DNA of 64,000 nt, taken from Pararge aegeria (taxonomy: Eukaryota > Arthropoda > Insecta > Lepidoptera > Nymphalidae). The stretch lies in the NCBI RefSeq assembly GCF_905163445.1, contig NC_053187.1, positions 7,750,001 to 7,814,000 of the forward strand, written 5' to 3'. Below, one piece after another: positions 34,641-47,300 of the stretch. The notes under the pieces are model-generated. The model was given only the letters and a program-made list of their open reading frames with translations, ran no database searches and was not told where the DNA came from. A program made the translations under genes and the position numbers. The number at the start of each line of letters is the position of its first letter. Position 1 is the first letter of the stretch.

Positions 34641-35316
34641 TAGGACGTTGAACGGTGTTGATTCGCGTCGGGGGTGCGAAGCCCCGAGCCGCCACTGCCG
34701 TGACTCTCAGTCCTACGAAAACGAAAGCGCTTCACGCTTGGTGAAACAGAAAAATTTCCCCCCGATCATTATCATTGTTTGCTAATAATATTGACTACAT
34801 TTAAATAATTCACTGTCATTATTATGCGTGATTAATTTGTCGTGCACATTTGTGACTTCCTATTTAATATTTTAGCCTGTTGCGAGACGTGTTGGCATTT
34901 TAATTTTCGTTTTCGTTTATATTTTTTTTCTTTTATACCATTATTTCATATTATAAGCATAGGGCCTTATAATAAAGGGCTTGAGTTGATATAAAAACAA
35001 TATGAAGAAAAAATAATTGTTTTTGAACACAAATAATGTTGTTACAAATTTGACCACATTGTATCTATATCTTTCTGTACGTGCTTTGCGTCGTAGCGCT
35101 CTATACTGACATACTAGGTTTTAGTTATGGAGTGTTTAATGTTTCTTTAACCAGATTGGTTGTTCATAAATGTTTCATTTAAGTACCTATACAATATGTT
35201 GGCGGTGAGAGGTAATTTCGTATTGTTTTTAACTATTTATTCGATGAAGTTCTAAAAGTTACCGTTGCAATTTATTAATCTGCATTATTATAAAAACAAA
35301 GCGATTATACAAAAAC

Positions 35317-35595
35317 CAGCCAGGTGCGAGTCGAACTAAAGGGTTCCGTACCATTATATATAAAACAACAAAACAATCATGTCTGTGTTGTAGAAGCCCC
35401 CTCAAATATTTATTTTATTGTGTTTTTTAGTATTTGTTACAACAGAAAAACATCATCTGTGAAAGTTTAACTGTCTGACTATCACGGTTTATGACATACC
35501 TACAGCCGGTGGTGGCAGACGGATAGAAAGACAAACGGACAGCAGAGTCTTAATAATAGGGCCCCGTTTTACCTTTTGGATACGGTACCCTAAAA
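35317..35595 (+). repeat. GGGTTCCGTA-type repeat
   Basis: CAGCCAGGTGCGAGTCGAAC, AGGGTTCCGTACC and, at the other end, GATACGGTACCCTAAAAATG form the facing ends of a non-autonomous repeat very common in Lepidoptera; the dACAGACGGATAGAAAGACAAA-like region precedes the right end. Confidence 0.6.
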
Positions 35596-35599
35596 ATGA

Positions 35600-36900
35600 A
35601 GGCGTGCGTGAGTCTGGCATAAACTGAAATGACTTGAGCGTTTTCTTATCCCGATTTGGAGAATATCACATGCGCGGAAATATTCAAATTACTCTTGTAT
35701 TAATAACACTCAAAATATCTTATTCACGGACCGCTCTTATGAACAGAAATGTTGAAAGGAGTTGGTGTCCTCCCTGTCCCTGTCCAAACAATTAGGTACA
35801 GACATTAAACACAACAATTCATTTCGTCTACCTAAACTTTGGATAATTGGATATTTGACTGTGTTATATATATCAAGTGCTAGTAAAATCCTTAAAAGTA
35901 ATTATTTTTCAATAATATTTCATTTCACAAAACGAAAAAATAAATTATAAATTTTTATAATTTATTTTAATCTAATAAAATTCTTATTTTTTTCGAGATG
36001 AATTCACGTGAATGCAAACGCCGTTGATTGGTTGACTCTCTGTTTACAGTCTTATGATGTAACAAGAGTGTAATCAATGTGGTATTGCTATCGCTATAAA
36101 TAACTTTATTACTAGGGACTTAAAGATTTAAATCGCGAGTGACTACATAGGATTCTCGGAACGAACTTCAAACGTTTTAGAACTTTCCTCATATATTATA
36201 TTATAATAGATTTTAAACCATTGTTTCCAATAAAACTAGATTTTAAGGGCGTATTGAAAGCGTGACACTGAGGTTTACTATCTGTTTTTACATTTTATAG
36301 ACCTGTGAGGCTGTGACGCCATTCAAGTCAAGTGACCTAAAACCGAGCGTTTTGGCGCCATGAGTACCAATTTATTTGAATTTGTATAAAGAATTTTATG
36401 CAAAATACTGAAAATTGTGTTATAATATATTACGAAATAAACATATTGTTGGGTTTATGGTGCATTTGAGAAAATAATAAAGTCAAATACTCTATTATAG
36501 AGAGACAACAATGTTGTACCTACTTATAAAAATATTTTTTGGTCTTTTATGTTTTTTCTAATTTTTGTTTCAATCCTAGTCTTTTTAATTATTTGCTATG
36601 CTGTTTACGCAAAATGGAACGCCGTGATATAGTAACAGTGCTGTGACTTTGACATTTTTGTTGTTAGCTTCAATGAGTTTTCTTGAAATGATTGATTTGA
36701 TTGTCGGCGAGCACTGATCTGAATTTGGCCTTTACTACATCATCGTCTCTCGGCGTGCACGTTTGAAATCAGTCGCGGTCTTAATCTGGCCTTTACTATA
36801 CCTTCATGCCTTAGCGAGAACTAAGGACGTTTGTCCATCCTCATCGAAGAGCACTTTAACCATCCCAGTCATTGTCGATACAGAACAGTTGACATAAGTG
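35600..36900. other. Gene-free stretch
   Basis: AT-rich, including a 15-bp A/T palindrome near 35936-35967. No repeat family or exon recognised. Confidence 0.45.
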
Positions 36901-36907
36901 AGTGAAG

Positions 36908-37165
36908 CGGCGATAGCTCAGTGGGTAGGACTTCGACTTCACTTTCGGGGGCAGAGTTCGATAACTATCTGCGTTTGCATTTAAAATATTACTTGCTTCA
37001 ACGGTAGAGGAAAACATTGTGAGGAAACCTGCATGCCTGAGAGTTCTCCATAATGTTCTCAAAGGTGTGTGGAGTCCACCAATCACTGGGCCAGCGTGGT
37101 GGACAACGGCCTTAACCTCTTCTCCCGTGGCCTAGAGTAGGTTGGTCATGGATTGATATGATAAT
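36908..37165 (+). repeat. SINE-A copy
   Basis: Head GCGATAGCTCAGTGGGTAGG (A-box region), then body and tail through GGTTGGTCATGGATTGATAT. A short deletion follows the B box, so CAGAGTTCGA runs into TAACTATCTGCG. Confidence 0.85.
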
Positions 37166-37245
37166 GTAGAACATAAAAGCTTCAGTACTAGGTCGTGCAT
37201 TCCAATTTGGAGCAACGTATATCAATGATAAAGATTAATTCTTTA

Positions 37246-37698
37246 TCATGTCAAAGAGATACAGCCCTTTAATGTGACAACTGGTAAATAACTGCACCAA
37301 CCTTGCATCCACTTCACCCCGAATGGGATGGCAGCTAACGTCACGCACGGATTACAGCTTCGGCTCTGCAGACTTGACACAGCAATTGCCACTGTATTTG
37401 ATTCTTGCAAGGGATTCTGTTCGACCGAAGTATGGAAAGGTACGGCTATCGACGGACGATAAACGATTGCGTTAAAACGTGAAAACGTTTCACATAGAAA
37501 TATCTCCGGCCAGCAATTACGTATTGCCTCGTAGACGGTCGCGGAACTAGTCTTTTTTTGCTCACACACATTCAGGTGCGAAGTTGACCACACGTCTTGA
37601 TACAGCCATTTTATTTTCAAACTACCCAATAATTTATGAGCAAAGATCAAACAGGGACATTTACATATAACACTATATAGGACAATAATAAAAAACAA
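37246..37698 (-). other. Unidentified GC-richer open segment
   Basis: About 450 bp free of stops in one minus frame, with stop-poor frames on the plus strand too (for example a stretch reading FDSCKGFCSTEVWKGTAIDG). Composition is unlike the AT-rich flanks. I see no known domain, signal peptide or splice structure. It could be an unrecognised repeat or an exon of an unknown gene. Confidence 0.2.
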
Positions 37699-37699
37699 A

Positions 37700-39290
37700 C
37701 GAATATGCTAAAACACTTTTATTGGTCTATGTTTATTACCAAACGTTGATACATTTTCATTGTAAACTTTACGAAGAATTAAATCCCTTAAAAGCTAGTT
37801 TAGTTACATAATATCAAACATAAAATGGCCACGACACACAGCTTTCAAGCTAATTCTTCACATCATGACGATGCCACTTTGTACTAAGTCATCTAAATAT
37901 AACAAAAGATAAAACATGATGAAACAAAGAAATAAAGACAAGAGTGAAAGGATAACAAGTGGAATAAGATAGGTACATTTTGGGATTTTCGTGTCAGTGA
38001 GAGTCATCATCCTACAAAATAATGGTAGAAACATATTTAACACCTAACCCGACGCGTCTTGTTGACGCCCACAGATCCATAGGCCGAATTTTTTAAATGT
38101 CCAGACTGGGCACGTGGGCTCAAAATGAATGGGGGCACAAATTCTAAGTGTGTAATTCTAATTAGTGGATCATTGAAGCTTCTTTGTAGCTTTTTGTGAT
38201 AAATATTTCATTTTTATTGAAATCTGCCGGTTGATTTTTAATTGCGACAAGTGCGAAAATTGCTACTGACGTCATAAAGGGTCATATATACCTTGTACCT
38301 TGTACATTAGATAACACCCTATCGCAATCTTGACCATCGCCATGGATCAAATGGCGTGAGCTAGGTTCACATCATTGCGGGTGTTTTTGTATCAGTGGCA
38401 GGTAGGGTGTTATTAATATGTTTCCACCTTAACTCTACTTTATGACTAACTAATACTCTGAAAGTACTCAATAACATTTATAAATAGGCACAATGGAGAA
38501 AATCGTACTACGACGTTTATTTCATCAAACCGTAAACGATAATACTTGTTTGTAAAAATTCCAAGATTGTCGAAAAGTTTGATCGTTTACAGTTTTGTAG
38601 GCTAGGCCAAACTCTTTCACATAGCATTTCATAACTAAACTGCTTATACAATTTTCTTTAAACTGAAAGAAAATTGATCAAGACAGAAGAAAAAGAGAAG
38701 TTAGAAAAGGGCAAAATTTGAAAGAGAATTATAAAGAGAACTAAGAGAGAATTGTAAAGATATTTTTTTATGTGTATTTCTCAATGGTTTTTTAGGATAG
38801 ATGAGTTCACCTTATAATTAATTACAGTAAGAGTTAACAGACTAGAAGAAGAGTTATCTTAAATAAGGATTTATAATATTTAGTGGTCTTAGAGATTCTC
38901 TAATTACATAGGTACGATATCATTAAACACAGATGCTGCAGTCAATTTTCTTTGGTAATTCGGTTTGGGATTTTTGAAAGAAAACTCAAACAAAGTCTAA
39001 CACCCTCTACAAATGTTACTGACAACAGTGAATAGGATAGGTTCTACTCATAAATTTTATTAAAAGACGTTTTTTTGAAAGGCTTTCGATTGATGACAAT
39101 CACGTCTGATGGAAAGCCATGATGAGGTCTAAAGTAATTTCTATCCCGGGGTAAATTCAGAAAATATGAAAATAATTTTTAGGAATCCGATCTTGACAAA
39201 TGTTGGCAAATATTCAATATTTACCAAAATCATCAAAACCAACAAACACACATGGGTGCAAATAATTTGGTGTTACCTTTTTTTTATTTT
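37700..39290. other. Gene-free stretch
   Basis: No exon or repeat family recognised; a purine-rich AGAGAA stretch lies near 38690-38760. Confidence 0.45.
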
Positions 39291-39660
39291 CATCATATCA
39301 CCAATTCGCACTGGGCCAGCGTGCTGGACTACGGCCTTAACCCCTTCTCATTGTGTGGGGGAGACCCGTTAATGGGTTGATATGATGATGAAATTTCTAC
39401 TATCAGAATGAGAAGAGTCTAGGTTGCAGTTCACCACGCTGGCTAAGTCTGTATTGGCAGACTTCCTACGCCTTTGAGAACATTATAGTAAACTCTCAGG
39501 TATGCAGGTTGCCCCAATGTTTTCCTTGACTGTTAAAACAAGTGATATTTGATTGCTTAAAACGCACATAACTCCGAATATTTAGAGGTGCGTCACGGCG
39601 ATCGAACTTGGTCCCCCGAAAGACAGACCGAAGTATTAGCCATTAGGCTATAGCTAAGAT
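39290..39660. repeat. Two SINE-A fragments, tail to tail
   Basis: 39296-39393 is a plus-strand 3' fragment ending GATATGATGATG. 39400-39655 is a minus-strand copy running back to its head (GGTCCCCCGAAAG and a B-box complement CGATCGAACTT). Their tails face each other. Confidence 0.78.
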
Positions 39661-39957
39661 TTTCTGTTCTACAAAACTCATAAACGAATCATGACAGCTT
39701 TAAAAAAGTGCGGTCCTTTTACAAGAGTTTCCATTGCAAAAGATAGTCCTATTTTTAGACTTGTTAAGTAAGTGATTTACGTATATTAGAATTGTTAAAA
39801 CTTTTGCATTTAAAGTTTTAATTACTAAAACGCTCCTGTGCTAACTAAGAATTAAACTTGTACCAAAATTAGGTAAAAGAGAAGTTAATCGTATGGGATT
39901 TGAAGCACACCCTTTAAGGTTATAATTACCCAAAAGAAAAAACACTGGTCTGTTGCT

Positions 39958-40183
39958 ATGAAAATTAAGCTTAATTTGCTGTACTCCGCGAACAGCAGGA
40001 GAATCTGTATGGTGTAATTTATAATTTTTTAGTTTCGCTCCGGTTTCGGAGCGAAACGTGCGTTAGCGGTACATTGCCGAAGATCTGTTTGGTGTGGAGT
40101 ATACGGATTAAAGAAATTATAAATTACACCATGCAGATTTTCCTGCTGTTAGCGGAGTATAGCAAATTAAGCTTAATTTTCAT
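39958..40183. repeat. Foldback element with 73-bp inverted arms
   Basis: Arms 39958-40030 and 40111-40183 are reverse complements with about five mismatches in 73. Both begin ATGAAAATTAAGCTTAATTT. The spacer contains a smaller palindrome, TTTCGCTCCG-GTTT-CGGAGCGAAA. No clear target duplication. A related half copy is at 41047. Confidence 0.85.
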
Positions 40184-41046
40184 GATATATTATGGATTTC
40201 CTCAAAAGTAACGCCTGGTTCTATCCAATAATCTGGTCTTATGCGAAAAAAATTAGATTTAGCTTAAACAATATAGGCCGATGTCTTTCATTTCCTGTTT
40301 TGCGACCGTCTCAATCTATCGAAGAATAAAGTATAAGATGTTGACTACAGCTTCTGTTATAAAAATATTATTGCTTTTTCATGGGAATGACTAAATACAC
40401 ACTATTTAGAAATTTTAGAGAAATAGGCTCTATAGGTTTTACATAAAAATACAAAAATATGTTTTTATTTCTATCACTTTCATGAACACGTCGATATCAA
40501 ATCATCAAACTGGACAACTATTTAATAAATCCGGGAGAATAACATCAAAAACGGTATGGGAATATTTCTGTATGTAGAAGTAATTTTTTTTTTACGACTA
40601 CTAATAATAAGACTTCTACATTTTTTTTATTTTAAATATGATATTTATAATTTAACCTTCTAAACCTAATTATAATTCCCAACATCTAACTACTCGCTAA
40701 GTAATTATTGTTACAAAATAATTACTGAAAATGTATGATGATAACCTATATTTAGTGAAATACCTAGATTCAATAAAGTGCTTAACGAGAATAGTAAACC
40801 AGTGAGATATTATTACGTATAGAGATGTGTATTCTATAATATACCAGGCGGATTCACCTAATGATCAAGAAAGACGCAGCGAAAAGCGAATTATATAAAC
40901 TACACTATTTAACTATTTAACTTTAAACTGCTCTGCTGTAAAGTTGCGGATTTGTAGAAACTGCGGTGCTAATAAAGCGTGAGGATTAAAAAAAAGTGTT
41001 TCTTACATATATATTGGATAGAAGTTACATACCAATTCATTGAGGA

Positions 41047-41168
41047 TGCTCCGGTTTCGGAGCGAAATGTGCGTGTGTGAGTATAATGATTGAAGAAATT
41101 ATAAATTACACCATACAGATTCTCGTGCTTTTCGCGGAGTATAGCAAATTAGCAAGCTTAATTTTCAT
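41047..41168. repeat. Half copy of the foldback element
   Basis: It contains CTCCGGTTTCGGAGCGAAA, then AAATTATAAATTACACCATA and the arm ending AAGCTTAATTTTCAT, in the same order as the right half of the 39958 element. The left arm is absent. Confidence 0.75.
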
Positions 41169-41681
41169 ATATATTTTATACTTACCATGAAAACTACGAT
41201 ATTTGATGAACAACATCGTCCTAGGCCTTAAAATTCGCACAATAAACCTGAACCATACTTTTAGTAAAGTCCGCTCTCTATATGTAATAATATCTCACTC
41301 ACGAAGCCTACAAATGAGTTTAATGATGATTGTTAGGTGTGACGTTAAAAAGTTTAGAAAAATATGTTTCTCTTGTTGAAGACGACGATACCCTTAATGT
41401 TTCAGCTCAAGCAGTCGATTCCTCAGTCAGTGGTTTATTTCAAGAACGTAATACATCAAAATACATTTGAACAAATTCATACATCAACTACCTACCTAAT
41501 TTTAAAGCAATACATCGCATCTTAAGAATGAAAGTGACCTAAGTAATTTTTTTTTTTTTTACAAATTTATCACACCCTTGGTATCTTTTTCAGGGTCAAG
41601 TAATTATTCTTTTTGGAGTTTTAAAAAAAAAGCTTTTAAAGTTTCAATGTTAGACCAATTACCAACTAAATACTATATATC

Positions 41682-41734
41682 AAAGGATTAAAAAAATATG
41701 ATATATACAATTTATCTCATTTTTTTAATCCTTT
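41682..41734. repeat. 16-bp inverted repeat
   Basis: AAAGGATTAAAAAAAT (41682-41697) and its complement at 41719-41734, 21-nt spacer. Confidence 0.9.
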
Positions 41735-41820
41735 CAAATGTTTGCTTGATATATCGCTCTTACTGGAATTTATCATGACATCATAATGAAGGCTACGTAA
41801 GTAAGATCTTGTGATAAAGG

Positions 41821-41893
41821 ATTGTGAAGATTTTGATAAATGTGTTATCAATCGATTAGCGATTGATAACACATTTATCAAAATCTTCACAAT
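41821..41893. repeat. Perfect 34-bp hairpin, 5-nt loop
   Basis: Arms 41821-41854 and 41860-41893 are exact reverse complements; the arm starts ATTGTGAAGATTTTGATAAA. Loop ATTAG. Confidence 0.97.
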
Positions 41894-42379
41894 ACATATT
41901 ACATATTTATGTTAATATTTCTATTGGGCTGACTGCCAAATATATTATTGTCCTTCCTTTGCTTTCGGGTAGACACACACATAAGATGTCAATTAAATAT
42001 TTAACTTAGGTCACTTTAATCTCGGAGCTGCCTACATATTTTAATACATTCTAAAAACGTAAACAATCCAACGGTTTTATCTAAACGATATAAATGAACG
42101 AAATAATTATTATAATTTCTAATTTAATACAAACAATTAAACTAAACATTTTTTGTGACACTTGTAGTGACTTAGTTTCGATGACAAACAATAAAGACCT
42201 CCTATCTACCTATAGATAATTTTTTCTTAGATTTCTTAAGGTTCTACACACTACAGCGGCTGGCACACCGATAGAGGCAAGCGTTTTTGGGTTGACGTGC
42301 TTATCGTACTGCCGACAAAGTTTTTAAACTTGTGTGTAGACGCCTTCATAATATGTCGTGAACAATCTTTTCCATACTT

Positions 42380-42615
42380 TTTAGTAAAAATAGTAATGAA
42401 AAACAACTTGTGTACCAACTAAATACATTTATCTCATTTTTTTTATGCTATATATCCATCTTACTGGAATTTATCTGGATTCATATGTGAGCGGCCTTAT
42501 CACTATAAGTGATAAGGCCGCCTTTCTTACACAAATTTTAATGACTTGTACCTTTGTTCGCTTTTATTTATTTCTGGTTTACAATAAAGTATTTTTGATT
42601 GATTTGAGTGATTGA
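42380..42615 (+). repeat. LINE-like 3' end (GATAAGGCCGCC block)
   Basis: AGTGATAAGGCCGCCTTTCT, then CTGGTTTACAATAAAGTATT and TTGATTGATTTGAGTGATTG resemble the 3' end of RTE-type lepidopteran LINEs. The 5' flank (ACCAACTAAATACATTTATC) is shared with 41660-41780. Confidence 0.45.
42491..42521. repeat. Perfect 14-bp hairpin, 3-nt loop
   Basis: GCGGCCTTATCACT, ATA, AGTGATAAGGCCGC. It lies at the 5' border of the GATAAGGCCGCC LINE-like tail. Confidence 0.95.
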
Positions 42616-42619
42616 TTAA

Positions 42620-44160
42620 TACAAAAAAAAAATGATTTGTTTTTAAACATATTTCGACTAAACAGTACCTTAAAGAATTATTTACCTATATTAAAATAGA
42701 CAGGTAAGAAAAAATTTGCTCTCTATATATATAAATATTTTTTCAATAGATTAGGCTCATATACACCACCGCTGTGCTCAAAAATATTACTACGTGTTAT
42801 ATTTTACTTCACAGTGTCTTTTGTTATGATATGGTGTATGAGCGAGGTGTTTTTACTAATAAAAATGTATTGAAAAACGTAATACAGGTGTGCATTTGTA
42901 ATTAAACTTACCACACTTGTAAGATAAATAACTAATGCGTAATCAAACAAATACAAGCTTTGCAATCAAAGCGTATCTCCACGTCAACCCACGCGTTCGC
43001 TTCGCATCCATAAACATACAGTATCATCAAAGAAATGGGAATCCAACAAAATGTTGTCTCGAAATCTCTTTTGAAGGTACAACGTGCCAATGATGTAATA
43101 AGTAATAACCAACACAATGTTCGAACTTTCGAAGTGTTGCTATTTTTTAAACATTTCGTTTGATGTTTGCCTGCGTAATAACAGATGGCGCTGAGTGAAA
43201 CTTTTATTTTCATCTGGCCGTAATCGAATGATTCAGTCGAATAAAAAAAATAGCGTAAGATCACATATGTAAATTTATCTTTTATCTACACTTTATTATT
43301 TTTATACAATAAAGCTGAAGAGATTGTATCGCATATAGTTCATAGTATAACAGGAAGCAATTTTCCTTTTAAAATCAAGAAGTCTGCAGCCCGTTAATTT
43401 AGAAATTTAACTGTGAGAAAACACGGGAAATAGCAAGTCTATAATTATATATATCTTTTGTCTTAATATTTTCTGCGTAGGGGTGTTGTCATGCCTAAAT
43501 GACGTCACCACTATCCTTGAGGTTAACTGTAAGCTACATTGACGTCGAGCAATGATTTAGGCAAATAAAACGAAATGTTAATAATTTTTAGCCTATTAAA
43601 TGACCAGGAACTGGTCTCCTCAAAATAATTAATAATCAATTTTGTAACTTCATCAATCATCGTGCAAAGGTACGCATGCAGTGAGCTTAATGCGCATTAA
43701 TTAATGGGCTTTTTTCGAAACTTATCGATCATTGTCAATTGCCAAGCAAGACTAAGGTCAGTTCCATACGTTCTAGACCAGCACGGAGTTGGTCCGACCG
43801 GTCCGTTTAGTTGAACTTCAGTTCAATCAGGCTAACTTAAAGGTGTCAGAATTTAATTTCATTCATATAATGTTAGATTTTGTTGCCATAGAGATTCGGG
43901 CTTAGAGTACTTTGACTTCGCCCAGTCAAAGTTATTGTTTTAACGAGACGGGTTTATGTCAGACACAAAACTTTGTTTCGTTTTAACTGTTTCTTAAGTC
44001 TGAGCAAAGCCAACTACACTCTATAGATCTCTTTAGCACACTTTAGAATACAACTTACCTATCCACCTCTTTACCTATAACATCAATGACGGTAAGTATA
44101 TCAACTTTAAATTGGAACGACGTGTCGCTTATGTGATCTTACGCTACGATTCATGTCAAG
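42620..44160. other. 3' flank of the FAM107 gene
   Basis: No recognised repeat. AATAAA hexamers on the minus strand near 43203 could serve FAM107, but nothing decides this. Confidence 0.4.
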
Positions 44161-44204
44161 ACAGACTAAATATTAAAAAAAAAAAAAAAAAAAACTGTAT
44201 GATT

Positions 44205-44359
44205 TTAGTGAGCGGAGGCTGCGGGAGATGTCGGCGCCGCGTGTCGTAAGCGCGCTCGCACTTCTTGTAGGGTAGGGTTTGTGCCGGATTCGATTTCTTC
44301 CGTATTTTGTTCCGCCTGCTCGAGCCGCCTAGCCCGCTCTGCGATCGCCCTTTCTAGTT
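44205..44359 (-). CDS. FAM107 family gene, terminal coding exon
   Basis: 155 bp from GGTTACAG to TAA at 44207-44205. It encodes ELERAIAERARRLEQAEQNT, then an acidic linker, TLQEVRARLRHAAP and a short Ser/Ala tail. It is markedly GC-richer than the flanking DNA, as expected for coding sequence. A T20 tract (A-run at about 44177-44194 on the plus strand) begins a few bases after the stop, in the 3' UTR. Confidence 0.82.
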
Positions 44360-47300
44360 CTGTAACCACAAAGGAGGTTTTATTAACACCGAGACCAAAC
44401 TGCCTCGTTCGTCTGCTGCCCAATTAACCAAGTTCTCAAAGTGCTAAGTGTGGAAAAAAATCTTGAAGGTGGTAACCCAGTTGGTAGGACTCCGACTTCA
44501 CTTTCGGGGAGCCGACATCAAATCCACGCACGTCTAACTTTTTTAAGTTATGTGTGTTTAAAGAAATTAAAATATCTGTTGCTTTAACGGTGGTGGAAAA
44601 CATCGTGAGGAAACCTGCATGCCTGAGAGTTCTCTCTATTGTTCTCATAGGCGTGTAGACCAGCCAACCTACACTGGGCAATCGTGGTGAACCACGGCCA
44701 AAATCTTCTAAATTGTGAGAGGAGACCCGTGCTTTTGTAGTGGGCCCGTTATGGGTTGATATGATGATGATTATCATATTTATGTTAATTTCATACGCAA
44801 ATAAAGTTTACAGCTAGTATGTATAATCTAGGATTTGTAGGATAGTGCACTAAGTTTATAATATACCTATACCTAACCTACGGTTTGTTATATACCTAGT
44901 GAACATTAATTAAGAAGCATGAAGGTTTGCCTTGCGAGTAATTACAACATGAACCTTCGCTTTAACTGTTAAAGATTACGAAAAATAATTTTGGAGTACC
45001 TTAGATACTTGTTTTCAAAATAAAGCTTACAGATTGCAGATCAAACTAAATTACCTAGGGCATTAAAGTCGAACATTAAAATGCTAAATCGTCTGCCTTG
45101 AAATATTATGCAGATTATTTATAAAATTTCAAAACCGTAAAAAAAACCAGAATAAGTAAAAATATTTGTTGAGCAGTTATGTTATATTTCCGGTAGCTAA
45201 TAGTACCTAGTTGCGAATGTTAGCAAAAATGCCTTTGTGTTTACAGGTTTAGTTTTTAAAAAAAAGGTATCTTCTTTCAGACTGGTCAAAATTATGCATC
45301 TGTGGTTAATATCAGTCGGAGGGAATTCAGAATGACAGGAACCCAGATCAAAAAGGAAGGTTATATAAAAATGGCGGATAGAAAGAATAGGTACCGACTG
45401 AAGTGTTAAGTCACTATTGGAGAAGAAAAATAATAAAGATAAATAAAAGTTGTAAGATGTAAACATGGTGTTTCTTTTACCAATAAAAAAATCTTTAAAG
45501 TTATAGAACCGAGCAATGAGTTTATATCTCAGTGCATATGAATTAAGTGACCAACTGAAAGCTTGCATTGTGTAACTTCAGTTGCCATCATCATAATTAT
45601 GATGACGATATATACTTATTAATAAATAATTGTTTCGGATAAAGGCTAGTGTATTAATCGTAATATCTTAGGACCTGTTAATGTCTTACGTATAGGAAAT
45701 ATTATTAAATTCCCTGAAAAATGTCTGATATTTCAGCAAAAACAATTAATATCGTAATTGCGCTCCAGTTTTATTTGTGGCATTAACAGTGTATTTTGTT
45801 TTAATTTTGTCACTTATTAGCGCACATATTTGCTGGGGGAAAATGGACAAAACAACAAACAAACAATTTATAATAATAGCAGGGATTTCATAAAATTCAA
45901 ATATATTTTATTCATGTAGACCTTATTATAGGCACTTATGAAGCGTTCATACATTTAACATGTTACACTAATGTTAGTGATGGTGATAAGTGCATTCGTT
46001 AACCTAAAACTAAAGCTAGGAGGGCTCCAAACGCGCCCTGGTCTAAGAAGAGCCCACAACAAACTTAGCCAGGTTTTTTTTTTGTTATCACCATCTCACA
46101 GTCTAGTTAATGTTGAGCTATGAAGTTAGAGCATTTATACCCAAGCTTTTTTATCATACATGTAATCCTTGAGGATTTTTCTATGAGCTTACGTTTTATA
46201 TAGACTTTGAACTTATTGAGAGACATCTCCAGGATTTCATCTGGTAAATTGTTATAAAAAGATAAACCTTAAATGAATTATTAATTTTATGCAGCCTAGT
46301 AAACTGCACTACAAATTTTTTTTTACTTCCAATATTAATATTGTTACAGTCCACATTCTTTATAAAATTTGTTATATTTTATGTATATAAATTAAATATT
46401 CAAATTATGTATTGATGATGCACCGTCATAATTTTAGCTGCTTTAAATTTGTCTCTTAACTCTCTTGGGCCTATTTTAACTATTGCCCGAACAGCCCTCT
46501 TTTGCAGTACAAAAATAGAATCAATATCAGCAAAACAACTGCGAGTAGGTAATGCAGTAAATATGCAGATACATTTAGCAGCATTCAATGCACTTGGTTA
46601 TCCGTGCAACCAATTTCACTGACGTTCGGCCAATCGGAATCGCAGAATCGAGTTTGCAATTTCACTTTCATCCAACCTTGGTCATTCGCTAGGGTCGGAA
46701 GAAAATAAATTAACAATTTTCCCAATGAACGACAATTTCTCGGCGATCGAACAAAAATAAATGTAGTCATTACAGTCCACAAGTAGGTATACCTTGCTTC
46801 TTTCATAAAACATTTTCTGATATTAATTTTTCCTTTCCTCCGAGGAAAAGAAAAATTGATATCGGAAAATGTTTGCTTAGGGATCGGTCTTGGTAAACTT
46901 CGGAACCACCTACAGGCTACATATATATCATATTTCATGCATAACTACGATTAACAAAATCATACTGGTCAGTAAGAAATGCCTGTTGGTAGTGATATAT
47001 AAGCCATCATGACTTCACCTCGTATTCGAAACTTGATCGCTAATTATTATGGCTTTATGAGAAAGCTCAAGAGTCATATACTCAAGATATTATCTCTATG
47101 TAATCAAATCAATAATACTTGACTATCAAAGCAATTGATTATTAACCGTAAAGCAAGCGATATTCACTTGCTTTACGGTTAATCCTGCGAAAAGCTGCAT
47201 GCCTGAGAGTTTTTAAAGGTGGGTGAAGTACCAATTTGCAGTTAGGCAGTAAGCACGTAGCACTTAGCCTTAAAGCAATCTTATTACGAGAAGAGACCTG

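Noticed and set aside
42932..43264. 110-codon minus frame
   Set aside because: No domain, no clear splice sites and poor coding character; left unannotated.
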